NCBI GenBank assembly: GCA_019115605.1
Contig: DXDG01000009.1
Location: 62,001 to 126,000, forward strand
DNA from: Candidatus Alistipes faecigallinarum
GTDB taxonomy: Bacteria > Bacteroidota > Bacteroidia > Bacteroidales > Rikenellaceae
DNA: 64,000 nucleotides
Direction: 5' to 3'
Under the pieces are notes generated by a model that was given only the letters and a program-made list of their open reading frames with translations, was not told the DNA's origin and did not search any database. Of the stretch, positions 18,059-25,627 are shown one piece after another (within the stretch, counting starts at the first letter, position 1; the number at the start of each line of letters is the position of its first letter). A program made the translations under genes and the position numbers.

Positions 18059-19078
18059 ATGAAAAACAATCTGCTCACCGAAAAACTCGCCTACAACGGC
18101 GAGAGCCGAACCAAAACCCATGTTCATCTGCTGCGTTATACGGCGGATCGGTTCGAGGAGTCGCTTTGCGACGATTTCACCCGGTTCGAATCCGGCAAGG
18201 ATCCCGCGGAGAAGCTTTGGGTGCGCGTCCACGGACTGGAGGATGCCGCCTGCATCCAGGAGGTCTGCACGCGCTTCGGGGTCGATTTCCTGGCCGTGCA
18301 GGATATCCTCAATGTGGACCATCCGAGCAAGGTCGAGGTCTTTGACGACTACAATTTCCTGATATCGAGCATCGTCTGCCACGACCGCACCAGCCGCGTG
18401 CGGCTCGTCCAGGGGAGCAACTTCGTGTTGAGCTTCAGCGAGGGGGAATCGGCCTTTTACGACGGGGTGGTCGAAGCCCTGCGCAACAACGTGCTCAAGA
18501 TCCGCCAGCGCACGTCGGACTATCTCTTTTCGGTGATGATCAACGAACTGACGGCCAATTACATTTCGGTGGCCATGTCGATCGGCAACGACCTCGACGA
18601 CCTCGAGTCCGAACTGATCGCCGCGACGGACAGCCGCGACGTCGGCGCCCGGCTGCAGAACAGCCGCCGCCGTTACATGGAGCTCAAACGCATCGTTCTG
18701 CCGCTCAAGGAGCAGTACATGCGGATGCTGCGTTCGGACGTGGGACTGATCCGCGAGGAGAACCTGCCCTTCTTCAACGACGTGAACGACCATCTGCTGC
18801 ACGTCTCGCAGCTCATCGACAGCTGCCGCGAAACCTTTTCGTCGCTCATGGACCTGTCGGCGGCAAACAACGACCTGCGGATGAACGACATCATGAAGCG
18901 GCTGACGATCGTCTCGACAATCTTCATCCCGCTGACCTTTCTGGCCGGGGTTTGGGGCATGAACTTCCGCTACATGCCCGAGCTGGAGTGGCGATATGGC
19001 TATGCGATGGCCTGGTGCGTGATGCTGGCCGTGGGGGTTGCGGCCTATTTCATTTTCCGCACCAAGCGCTGGCGTTAG
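18059..19078 (+). CDS. corA: CorA-type magnesium/cobalt channel
   Basis: The 339-residue protein has a large soluble N-terminal domain and a long helical region (SIGNDLDDLESELIAA, SRRRYMELKRIVLPLKEQYMRML). Two C-terminal transmembrane helices carry the hallmark YGMNF-type motif (here WGMNF, near residue 301) between them. CorA pentamers carry Mg2+ and other divalent cations through the inner membrane. The C-terminus is basic (RTKRWR), consistent with a cytosolic tail. The gene lies 10 bases downstream of tamL and is followed by a strong bidirectional terminator. Confidence 0.95.
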   Translation: MKNNLLTEKLAYNGESRTKTHVHLLRYTADRFEESLCDDFTRFESGKDPAEKLWVRVHGLEDAACIQEVCTRFGVDFLAVQDILNVDHPSKVEVFDDYNFLISSIVCHDRTSRVRLVQGSNFVLSFSEGESAFYDGVVEALRNNVLKIRQRTSDYLFSVMINELTANYISVAMSIGNDLDDLESELIAATDSRDVGARLQNSRRRYMELKRIVLPLKEQYMRMLRSDVGLIREENLPFFNDVNDHLLHVSQLIDSCRETFSSLMDLSAANNDLRMNDIMKRLTIVSTIFIPLTFLAGVWGMNFRYMPELEWRYGYAMAWCVMLAVGVAAYFIFRTKRWR

Positions 19079-19100
19079 GGCCCGTGTCGGAGAGAGAACG

Positions 19101-19135
19101 AAAAAGCCGGGGATTGTCTGATCCCCGGCTTTTTT
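19101..19135. terminator. Bidirectional intrinsic terminator between corA and thiD
   Basis: AAAAAGCCGGGGAT is followed by a 6-base loop and ATCCCCGGCTTTTT. This perfect GC-rich hairpin has an A-run on one side and a T-run on the other, as expected between convergent genes. Confidence 0.95.
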
Positions 19136-19145
19136 CGGTGGGAGG

Positions 19146-19967
19146 TTACTCCCAGAAGCGGTAGAAGTGGTGCACGGGACCGTGTCCGTGGCCGATGCGG
19201 TAGGCCGCGCCTGCGGCGATCGCTCCGGCGATATACTCCTTGGCATGCGTTGCCGCCTGGTCGAGCCCCTCGCCGCGGGCCAGGAAGGCCGCGAGTGCCG
19301 AGGAGAGCGTGCAGCCCGTGCCGTGCGTGTTCGGCGTGTCGAGCCGCTCGGAGCGGAGCGGCAGGATGCGGTCCTCCTCGGCGTTGTAGAAGATATCGAC
19401 GAGCTCCCGGTCGTGGAGGTGCCCCGCCTTCAGGAAGACTGAGACGCGGCCGCCGCACGAAAGGGCGCGGGCCGCCTCGGGAAGCTCCTCCTGCCGGCCG
19501 ATGCGGCGGCCGAGCAGCAGCTCCGCCTCGGGGATGTTCGGCGTGATGATCCGCACGTGGGGAATCAGTTCGTCGCGCAGCGTGGCGACGGCCTCCTCTT
19601 GCAGGAGCGGGTCGCCCGACGTGGCGACCATGACCGGATCGAGCACCACGTTGCGGATGTCGTATTCGGTGAGCGTCTGCCGTACGGCGCGGATCAGCTC
19701 CGAGGAGTGGAGCATGCCGATCTTGACGGCATCAGCGCCGATGTCGTCAAGCACCGAGCGGATCTGTCCGACGACAAACTCCACCGGAACGGGGTGCACG
19801 CCCGTAACGCCTACGGTGTTCTCGTCCACGACGGCCACGATGGCCGACGTGCCGAAACAGCCGCAGGCCGAGAAGGTCTTCAGGTCGGCCTGAATGCCCG
19901 CGCCGCCGCTCGGGTCGCTTCCGGCGATGGTCAGGGCGCGTTTGTAGCTTTTCATTTCACGGTTCAT
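19146..19967 (-). CDS. thiD: Hydroxymethylpyrimidine/phosphomethylpyrimidine kinase
   Basis: This 273-residue ribokinase-fold enzyme phosphorylates HMP and HMP-P to HMP-PP for thiamine synthesis. Seen motifs are ALTIAGSDPSGGAGIQADLKTF at the N-terminus, KIGMLHS (~95), VVLDPVMVATSGD (~120) and the anion-hole/catalytic NTHGTGCTLSSALAAF (~228). The ATG at 19967 overlaps the tenA stop in an ATGA junction, the arrangement used at most joints of this operon. Alternative ATGs lie at 19976 and 19955. It is the last gene of the TPP-riboswitch operon and ends at the bidirectional terminator. Confidence 0.95.
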   Translation of the reverse strand: MNREMKSYKRALTIAGSDPSGGAGIQADLKTFSACGCFGTSAIVAVVDENTVGVTGVHPVPVEFVVGQIRSVLDDIGADAVKIGMLHSSELIRAVRQTLTEYDIRNVVLDPVMVATSGDPLLQEEAVATLRDELIPHVRIITPNIPEAELLLGRRIGRQEELPEAARALSCGGRVSVFLKAGHLHDRELVDIFYNAEEDRILPLRSERLDTPNTHGTGCTLSSALAAFLARGEGLDQAATHAKEYIAGAIAAGAAYRIGHGHGPVHHFYRFWE

Positions 19968-20614
19968 ATTTTCCATTTTTCCAGATTCCAGGCGCTTTCC
20001 CAGAACATCCACTCCATCCGGGTGCAGCGTACGAACAGGTCGGTCATCCGTTGGCGGATCTCCTCCGAGGCGGCTTCGGCCAGCTCGTCGCAGATTCCGA
20101 CGGCGCGGGCCGTGGCTTCGGCGAAGGAGGCATCGCCGTAGGTCTCGATCCAGCGGCGGTAGGGATTCCTGTCGTCCTGCTGACAGGCAAGGATCTCCTC
20201 GCCGACCCGCTGGTAGACCACGAAGCAGGGGAGTACGGCCGCCGCCTCAACCTCGACAGGTGCCGTGGCCTGGCTTTCGAGCACGGAGGTGTAGAGCAGG
20301 CACGCGGGGCTGATCTCGTCGGGCGAGGGGTGCTCGCCGCCGAGAAAGGAGGCGTGCAGCGCCCGTTCGACCTCGATGCCCTCCAGGGCGAAGTGCAGGA
20401 AGGCTTCGGTATGCTCCTTGCGCGTGAGGCGCGCGGCAATGTGTGCCAGCCGGCGGGCATAGCCGTCCAGATAGAGGGCGTCCTGCCGCAGGTAGTGGCG
20501 GAACCGCTCCTCGGAGAGGCTTCCCGCGGCGAGCGCCTCGACGAACGGATGTTCGGTGATGCGGCGGTAAACCGGCTCGGCGGCTTCCCACGCCCGATCG
20601 CTCCAGCGTCTCAT
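19964..20614 (-). CDS. tenA: TenA/THI-4 aminopyrimidine aminohydrolase
   Basis: The 216-residue all-helical protein matches TenA, which hydrolyses amino-HMP from degraded thiamine so the pyrimidine can be reused. Visible signatures are HPFVEALAAGSL (~22), FRHYLRQDALYL (~40), ALEGIEVERALH and VLPCFVVYQRVGEEI (~130), which carries the conserved active-site cysteine. The C-terminal helix contains the family pattern ending in RMEWMFWESAW. It overlaps the upstream methyltransferase and the downstream thiD by four bases each (ATGA). Its presence suggests that salvage feeds the pathway, fitting the absence of thiC here. Confidence 0.93.
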   Translation of the reverse strand: MRRWSDRAWEAAEPVYRRITEHPFVEALAAGSLSEERFRHYLRQDALYLDGYARRLAHIAARLTRKEHTEAFLHFALEGIEVERALHASFLGGEHPSPDEISPACLLYTSVLESQATAPVEVEAAAVLPCFVVYQRVGEEILACQQDDRNPYRRWIETYGDASFAEATARAVGICDELAEAASEEIRQRMTDLFVRCTRMEWMFWESAWNLEKWKI

Positions 20615-21321
20615 CGCTGCAGGGGTTTCCAGGCCGTAACGGCAACGTAGTCGCCCTTGTCATATCCTTCGCAGGGCTGCTCCTCCACACGGTCGGAGTA
20701 GAGCGGATGGCCCGTGAGCGTCTGGGCGAACTCCAGATCGCGGAAGCCTGCCGCTTCGAGCAGCGCGACCTTCTCGGCCGTCGTGCGCCAGGCGGCTACA
20801 TCGACGAACTCGATCGGGTAGGGGTTGGGCGGATAGCACCCTTCGAGCAGCGGGTGGTCCCACGTTCCGAGCGCTTTGGCCAGGTTGTAGAGGATACCGT
20901 AGGAACTCTCCTTCGGTACGTCGATCAGGATGATGCGCCCGCCGGCCGGCAGCGCGTCGTAGGCCTTGCGGACCACGCCCGCCAGGTCGCCGATATAACT
21001 CGGCGTGCCGTTGAAGAGCAGCGTGTCGTAGCGTTCATGCCCGAAGTCGGCCTCCTCGGCCGTGGCGATCGTAACGTGCATGCCCCGCTTGCGGGCGATT
21101 TCGGCCATGCCCGTCGAGGGCTCGATGCCGTCGGTGATGTCGATGCCGCGTTCCTTGCGAAGAATCATTTCGAAGAGGCCGCTGCCGCACCCCACGGAGA
21201 GTATCCGTCCGGCATCCTTCAGGGTCGAAGCGACCAGATTGACCTCCGAGTAGAGGACGTTACGGTTCTCCAGGAACCAGGCATCGTAGGCCGATGCGTA
21301 TTCGTCGAATCCTTTTCCCAT
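20611..21321 (-). CDS. Class I SAM-dependent methyltransferase within the thiamine operon
   Basis: The 236-residue protein starts MGKGFDEYASAYDAWFLENR. It has SAM-binding motif I ILSVGCGSGLFE (~40-50), an acidic motif II region in IEPSTGMAEIARKRG, and post-motif LLFNGTPSYIGDLAGVVRKAYDALPAGGRIILIDVP, as in UbiE/COQ5-type methyltransferases. No substrate-specific motif is recognisable. It sits between thiF (32 bases upstream) and tenA (4-base overlap), so it is almost certainly co-transcribed and under TPP control. A link to thiamine metabolism, for example handling a by-product, is inference; it may also be a passenger gene. Confidence 0.88.
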   Translation of the reverse strand: MGKGFDEYASAYDAWFLENRNVLYSEVNLVASTLKDAGRILSVGCGSGLFEMILRKERGIDITDGIEPSTGMAEIARKRGMHVTIATAEEADFGHERYDTLLFNGTPSYIGDLAGVVRKAYDALPAGGRIILIDVPKESSYGILYNLAKALGTWDHPLLEGCYPPNPYPIEFVDVAAWRTTAEKVALLEAAGFRDLEFAQTLTGHPLYSDRVEEQPCEGYDKGDYVAVTAWKPLQR

Positions 21322-21353
21322 AATGCGTAAGATTGTGGTTGTTTTGGTATTGT

Positions 21354-22055
21354 TCAGAAATCCGTGAGTTCCGTCTGCATGGTCTTCAGGTCGATCGTGA
21401 AGAGCCGCCCGTCGAGCACCTCGCCGAATCGGGCGAGTATCTTGAGCGCCTCCGAGGCTTCGAGGACCCCGACAACCGCCGGAACCGTCCCCACGACGCC
21501 CTGCACCGCCTGCTCCCGGGCGCAGAGCGCCTCGCGGTCGGGGTAGAGCTCCGCGTAGCGCTTTGCGCGGCGGTGGTTGAAGACCGTAACCATCCCGCCG
21601 AAGGCGCCGATCGCCCCGTGGACCCACGGCTTGCCGCACGCCACGCAGACGTCGTCGAGCAGGTAGCGTGTCGGAAAGTTGTCGCAGCAGTCGATCACCA
21701 GGTCATAGCCGGCGATGATCCGTCGGGCGTTTTCCGGGGTGATCCCTTCAGCGTGGAGGTCGTAAAGCGTATGCGACGAGAGGGCGGCGAGCCGCTCGCG
21801 GGCCGCCTCGCACTTCGGCTGTCCGATCTGCCGCTCGGTGTAGAGCGTCTGCCGCTGGAGGTTGCTCTCGCCGACCGTGTCGGGATCGGCCAGCCCGATG
21901 CGCCCGACGCCCGCAGCGGCCAGCGCGGGCGCCACGGCCGAGCCGAGCCCTCCGAGCCCGACGAGGAGCACGGCGCTGCACAGCAGCCGCTGCTGTCCCT
22001 CGGGGCCGATCTCCGGAAGGAGCATCTGCCGGGCGTAGCGTGCTTCGGGATTCAT
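21354..22055 (-). CDS. thiF: ThiF/HesA/MoeB-family adenylyltransferase
   Basis: The 233-residue E1-like enzyme should adenylate the ThiS C-terminus. Seen are VLLVGLGGLGSAVAPALAAAGVG (~30-52), the ATP site SNLQRQTLY (~66), a DCCDNFPTRYLLDDVC block (~125) and GTVPAVVGVLEASEALK near the C-terminus. The two CxxC pairs that bind zinc in E. coli ThiF/MoeB are not seen. At the first site the sequence reads AELYPDREALC instead of a PCYRC-type motif, and no C-terminal CxxC exists. Its ATG overlaps the thiH stop by four bases. thiS lies in the same operon. Confidence 0.88.
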   Translation of the reverse strand: MNPEARYARQMLLPEIGPEGQQRLLCSAVLLVGLGGLGSAVAPALAAAGVGRIGLADPDTVGESNLQRQTLYTERQIGQPKCEAARERLAALSSHTLYDLHAEGITPENARRIIAGYDLVIDCCDNFPTRYLLDDVCVACGKPWVHGAIGAFGGMVTVFNHRRAKRYAELYPDREALCAREQAVQGVVGTVPAVVGVLEASEALKILARFGEVLDGRLFTIDLKTMQTELTDF

Positions 22056-23164
22056 CGGTCGAAGATTTTGTCCCAGTCCTTCCAGACCACCTCGTAGCCT
22101 TCGCGGCGGATGTCGGCCTCGACCTCGGCGGGGGTGCGCTCGTCGCTCACGGCGAACTGTTCGAGCGACTGCGGATAGGTGCGGTAGCCGCCCGGGTCGG
22201 TCTTCGAACCGGCGCTCACCGACGTCGCGCCCAGCGTGGCGATGTGGTTGCGGAAGCGGGCGCTCTCGCGTGTCGAGAAGGAGATGTCGACGTCGTGGTC
22301 GAAGATGCGGAAGGCGAAGGTCAGCTGGGCCAGTTCGCGGTCGCTCATCACTACGTTGGGCTGGAAGTGCCCCTCCGAAGGGCGCATGCGCGGGAAATTG
22401 ACGCTGTAACGCGTCTTCCAGTAGTGCTTGCGCAGGTATTGCAGGTGGAGGGCCATCATCGTAACGTCGGTGCGCCACTCTTCGAGGCCGATCAGCACGC
22501 CCATGCCGATCTTGTGGACCCCGGCCTGCCCCATGCGGTCGAAACCGTTCACGCGCCACTCGAATTTCGACTTCATGCCCGCCGGGTGGTAGATGTTGTA
22601 GTTCTTGCGGTTGTAGGTCTCCTGGAAGCAGACCACGCCGTTCATGCCCGCATGCGTGAGGCGTTCGTAATCCTCGGCCGAGAGGGGCATCACCTCGATC
22701 GTCAGGTTGTTGAAATACGGACGGCAGATGTGCAGCGCCTGCTCGATGTAATCGACGCCCGCGGCCCGCGGATTCTCGCCCGTCACGAGCAGCAGGTTCT
22801 CGAAGGGGCCCAGCTCGCGGATCGCGCGGCACTCCTGCTCGATCTGCTCGGGCGTGAGAATGACGCGCGGGATGGCGTTGTGGCGGTTGAACCCGCAGTA
22901 GACGCACGAATTGGTGCACGAGTTGGTGATGTACATCGGGATGTACATCGAGACGGTCTTGCCGAAGCGCTCCTGCGTGTAGCGACGGCTCAACTGCGCC
23001 ATAGGCTCCAGGTAGGGGGCGGCGGCAGGGGAGACGAGCGCCATGAAGTCGTCGAGCGTGGGGTGCTCACGTCCGAGCGCCCGCTCGACGTCGGCGCCCG
23101 TCTTCGAGAGGATCCTTTGCGTGGTCTCCTCCCAGTCGTATCTGGCCAGTTCCTCGGAAAACAT
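22052..23164 (-). CDS. thiH: 2-iminoacetate synthase ThiH (radical SAM tyrosine lyase)
   Basis: The 370-residue radical SAM enzyme cleaves tyrosine to dehydroglycine (2-iminoacetate) for thiazole formation. The cluster motif CTNSCVYC (CX3CX2C, ~residues 88-95) is followed by GFNRHN. The region LLVTGENPRAAGVDYI (~130) and the C-terminal biotin/thiamine-synthesis-associated domain with SAGSKTDPGGY (~320) are also typical. ThiH, rather than the oxygen-dependent ThiO, fits an anaerobic gut-type lifestyle. The gene follows thiG by 12 bases and overlaps thiF by four. Confidence 0.96.
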   Translation of the reverse strand: MFSEELARYDWEETTQRILSKTGADVERALGREHPTLDDFMALVSPAAAPYLEPMAQLSRRYTQERFGKTVSMYIPMYITNSCTNSCVYCGFNRHNAIPRVILTPEQIEQECRAIRELGPFENLLLVTGENPRAAGVDYIEQALHICRPYFNNLTIEVMPLSAEDYERLTHAGMNGVVCFQETYNRKNYNIYHPAGMKSKFEWRVNGFDRMGQAGVHKIGMGVLIGLEEWRTDVTMMALHLQYLRKHYWKTRYSVNFPRMRPSEGHFQPNVVMSDRELAQLTFAFRIFDHDVDISFSTRESARFRNHIATLGATSVSAGSKTDPGGYRTYPQSLEQFAVSDERTPAEVEADIRREGYEVVWKDWDKIFDR

Positions 23165-23176
23165 AGCTTCTCCTGT

Positions 23177-23944
23177 TTAGTCGAGGAACGAGGTCAGCGG
23201 GCTGCTCGCCTCGGCGCAGCGCGCCTGGGCTCCGAGTCCCGATTCATAGGCTTCGCGGCCCGCCTTGACGGCACGGGCAAAGGCCCGGGCCATGCGCTCG
23301 GGGTCGCCCGCTACGGCAATGGCCGTATTGACCAGCACGGCGTCGGCGCCCAGCTCCATGGCGGCTGCAGTATGCGACGGAGCGCCCAGTCCGGCATCGA
23401 CGACGACGGGGACGTTGCTCTGCTCGATGATGATTTCGAGCATCTCGCGCGTTACGAGGCCCTTGTTCGTGCCGATCGGAGCCGCAAGGGGCATGACCGT
23501 GGCGGCGCCGGCCTCCTCGAGGCGTTTGCACAGCACGGGGTCGGCCTGGATGTAGGGCAGCACGACGAAGCCCATCTTCGCCAGCTGCTCCGTGGCGCGC
23601 AGCGTCTCGACCGGGTCGGGCAGCAGGTATTTGGGGTCGGGGTGGATCTCCAGCTTGATGAAGTTCGTGCCGAAGGCCTCGCGGGCGAGCTGAGCCGCCA
23701 GGATGGCCTCCTCGGCGTCGCGGACGCCCGAGGTGTTGGGCAGCAGCTGGATCTCCGGGCGGCGGACATGTGCGAGCATGTCGTCCTCGGGATTGCTCAT
23801 GTCGATGCGTTTCATCGCCAGGGTAACCATCTCGGTTCCCGAGGCTGCAATGGCACGGGCCATGACGTCGCTCGAACTGAACTTGCCCGTTCCGACGAAA
23901 AGGCGCGAACGGAAGGTCCGTCCGCCGATGATCAAATCGTTCAT
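23177..23944 (-). CDS. thiG: Thiazole synthase ThiG
   Basis: This 255-residue TIM-barrel enzyme assembles the thiazole phosphate from deoxyxylulose phosphate, dehydroglycine and ThiS thiocarboxylate. Seen are [19 protein letters not shown] at the N-terminus, TLAMKRIDM (~42, the Schiff-base lysine lies further on in NFIKLEIH ~95), [17 protein letters not shown] (~127) and [32 protein letters not shown] (~185-215). It overlaps the upstream thiE by four bases and precedes thiH by 12 bases. Confidence 0.97.
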   Translation of the reverse strand: MNDLIIGGRTFRSRLFVGTGKFSSSDVMARAIAASGTEMVTLAMKRIDMSNPEDDMLAHVRRPEIQLLPNTSGVRDAEEAILAAQLAREAFGTNFIKLEIHPDPKYLLPDPVETLRATEQLAKMGFVVLPYIQADPVLCKRLEEAGAATVMPLAAPIGTNKGLVTREMLEIIIEQSNVPVVVDAGLGAPSHTAAAMELGADAVLVNTAIAVAGDPERMARAFARAVKAGREAYESGLGAQARCAEASSPLTSFLD

Positions 23945-24567
23945 GGTTTGTATTTTTTGAGGATATTCGTGATTTTTTTCGTCTCTTCGGCGGGATTCTC
24001 TGCGTTGAGCAGCGCCCCCGAGAGGGCGATGCCCGCAATGCCGGTGGCCATCAGCGCATCGACATCCGCGGCCGTAATGCCTCCGATGGCCACCACGGGA
24101 AGACGGATGCCCCGCTCGGCGCAGCGGGCGAGGATCTCCCGGTAGCCTTCGATCCCGAGAATGGGGCTCAACTTCTCCTTCGTGCGCGTAAAGCGGAAGG
24201 GGCCCAGCCCGATGTAGTCGGCGCCCTGGGCCGCGGCACGCTCGATATCCCCGAACGTGTTGGCCGTGGCGCCGATGATCTTTTGGGGGCCCAGCAGCGC
24301 GCGGGCCTCGCGCGGCGGCATGTCGTTCTTGCCGAGGTGCACGCCGTCAGCACCGAGCCGGTGGACCAGTTCCACGCGGTCATCGAGCAGGAAGGTGGCG
24401 CCGCAGGCGCGGCACAGCCGTCCCACCTCGGCACCCGTGCGGAGAAACTCCTCCTCCGAAGCCTCCTTCATGCGGAGCTGCACCCAGCGGCAGCCTCCTT
24501 CAAGTACGGCACGCGTGCCCGATATTTCGTCGAACAGGTCGTTTCGGTGTGTGATGAACTGAAGCAT
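23941..24567 (-). CDS. thiE: Thiamine-phosphate synthase ThiE
   Basis: The 208-residue TIM-barrel enzyme joins HMP-PP and thiazole phosphate to thiamine phosphate. It contains WVQLRMKE (~30), [27 protein letters not shown] (~65-90), [28 protein letters not shown] with T-K (~105-140), and [20 protein letters not shown] near the C-terminus. These are the canonical ThiE binding segments. It is downstream of a second ThiE/TenI-like gene (7-base gap) and overlaps thiG by four bases. Between the two paralogues, this one keeps the full synthase motif set. Confidence 0.95.
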   Translation of the reverse strand: MLQFITHRNDLFDEISGTRAVLEGGCRWVQLRMKEASEEEFLRTGAEVGRLCRACGATFLLDDRVELVHRLGADGVHLGKNDMPPREARALLGPQKIIGATANTFGDIERAAAQGADYIGLGPFRFTRTKEKLSPILGIEGYREILARCAERGIRLPVVAIGGITAADVDALMATGIAGIALSGALLNAENPAEETKKITNILKKYKP

Positions 24568-24574
24568 ATTGCGT

Positions 24575-25174
24575 TTACTCTTTGTTACGGTATTTGCGGA
24601 TGGCCCCGAGCGTCGCGGACAGCGTTCCGGCGTCGGCAGCCTGCCAGATGCAGCCCATCAGGGCGGCCCCGCCGAATCCGTATGCCCGGATGCGGGGCAG
24701 GTAATCGGGCCTTACGCCGCCGAGCGCCAGCACGCGGTCGTTCACGATGCCGTGCGCTGCGGCCTCCTGCAGCATTTCGCCCGTGAAGCGGGCCGTATAG
24801 CCGGCCTTGGAGATGCTGTCGAAAATAGGGCTCAAAAAGAGGTAGTCGCACGCCGCGTGCTCCTTCAGTTCCGCCAGGCTGTGGCACGAACGGCTCACAA
24901 GACCCCGGAATCCTTGCGGTGTCGCAGGATGGCGCGCATTGAGGTGTACGCCGCCCGCGCCGTACTCTGCGGCGAGGCCGAGGCAGTCCTGCAGCGTGAT
25001 GCGCGGCATGACGGCCGGATCGAGGCGGTCGAGCAGCCGCCGCATCGCCGCCTCCGGAGCGTAGGGCTTGCGCAGGTGCACACGGTCTATGCCTCCGTCG
25101 AGCAGCTCGCGGATCGTCTCCGCCTCGCCGGCCCCGAAGTCGGGCCGGGTAATGACGACTAGGCGCATGGTCAT
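24575..25174 (-). CDS. ThiE/TenI-like thiamine-phosphate synthase family protein
   Basis: The 199-residue paralogue of ThiE starts MTMRLVVITRPDF. It has HLRKPYAPEAAM (~35), GAGGVHLNARHP (~78) and the segment YLFLSPIFDSISKAGY (~115-128), followed by VLALGGVRP and GFGGAALMGCIW. The glycine/threonine-rich phosphate loop of true ThiE is altered. TenI-type members in other bacteria act as thiazole tautomerases, so that role is plausible next to thiG and thiH. Its ATG at 25174 overlaps the thiS stop (ATGA). It is the second gene after the riboswitch. Confidence 0.85.
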   Translation of the reverse strand: MTMRLVVITRPDFGAGEAETIRELLDGGIDRVHLRKPYAPEAAMRRLLDRLDPAVMPRITLQDCLGLAAEYGAGGVHLNARHPATPQGFRGLVSRSCHSLAELKEHAACDYLFLSPIFDSISKAGYTARFTGEMLQEAAAHGIVNDRVLALGGVRPDYLPRIRAYGFGGAALMGCIWQAADAGTLSATLGAIRKYRNKE

Positions 25175-25371
25175 CCGCCGCAGACGGCGCGTATGATCGT
25201 GATGCGGTCCTCTTCGTGAAGCGGGGTGGCGGCCCACTCGCTGCGGGGTACGACGCGGTTGTTCACGGCGACGGCGACCCCTTCGGCCGGTACCGACATG
25301 CGCTGCAACAGCCCGGCGAGCGTCTCCCCGGCATCGGCCTCGACGGCCTGACGATTGACTGACAGTTTCAT
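25171..25371 (-). CDS. thiS: Sulfur carrier protein ThiS
   Basis: This 66-residue ubiquitin-like protein starts MKLSVNRQAVEA and ends in the Gly-Gly tail (AVCGG) that is adenylated by ThiF and thiocarboxylated. The central segment VAVAVNNRVVPRSEWA matches the conserved beta-strand region of the family. The ATG at 25371 lies 60 bases downstream of the TPP aptamer, making thiS the first gene of the operon. A longer in-frame start would extend into the riboswitch and is rejected. Confidence 0.95.
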   Translation of the reverse strand: MKLSVNRQAVEADAGETLAGLLQRMSVPAEGVAVAVNNRVVPRSEWAATPLHEEDRITIIRAVCGG

Positions 25372-25378
25372 GGCTTTT

Positions 25379-25423
25379 CCGTAATTGCGAGAGGTGCGAT
25401 CCGCGCTGCGGCCGGCATTACGG
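25379..25423 (-). promoter_or_regulatory. Leader hairpin preceding thiS (candidate expression platform)
   Basis: After the aptamer, the minus strand carries CCGTAAT (25423-25417) and its exact complement ATTACGG (25385-25379). This hairpin ends 7 bases before the thiS ATG. An additional GTTCATAG (25432-25425) is complementary to CTATGAAC inside the aptamer. Together they suggest an alternative-folding switch acting on thiS translation; no U-run terminator is present. Confidence 0.5.
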
Positions 25424-25430
25424 TCTATGA

Positions 25431-25518
25431 ACAAGTCCTTTCGGCGGTACGGACCGCATCAAGTTCATAGGGTATGATCTCAGCCTTTGCACCGCGGCGG
25501 GCAAGGCACCCCTCTTGT
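25431..25518 (-). promoter_or_regulatory. TPP (thi-box) riboswitch
   Basis: Read on the minus strand, the segment has the hallmark sequences GGGGTGCC, GGCTGAGATCATACCC, TGAACTTGAT and GTACCGCCGAAAGGA. P1 is closed by ACAAG (25518-25514) with CTTGT (25435-25431). It lies immediately upstream of thiS and faces the whole thi operon. Established thi-box behaviour is repression when thiamine pyrophosphate binds. Confidence 0.97.
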
Positions 25519-25528
25519 ATTCCGAGGG

Positions 25529-25536
25529 CAAATGTA
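25529..25536 (-). promoter_or_regulatory. Candidate -7 element of the thi operon
   Basis: The minus strand reads TACATTTG, an exact TAnnTTTG box, about 10 bases before the aptamer's P1, which would start the RNA at the riboswitch. The -33 position falls inside the upstream terminator hairpin and is not a good TTTG. Confidence 0.5.
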
Positions 25537-25539
25537 ATG

Positions 25540-25568
25540 AAAAAAACGATCGGAAGTGCTTCCGATCG
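25540..25568 (-). terminator. Intrinsic terminator of the RND efflux operon
   Basis: On the minus strand CGATCGGAAG, a 2-base loop and CTTCCGATCG are followed by a run of seven T. The perfect 10-bp stem sits after the TolC-like gene stop at 25628 and directly before the thi promoter. Confidence 0.93.
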
Positions 25569-25627
25569 CAAGATTATTTGCCGCGGGATGCCGAACCGCT
25601 CTTCGGCGGCCCTCCGTTTCGGGGCGG

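Noticed and set aside
22040..24145. Antisense open frame of 701 codons opposite thiH, thiG and part of thiE
   Set aside because: Covers three certain thiamine genes and has no domain signature.
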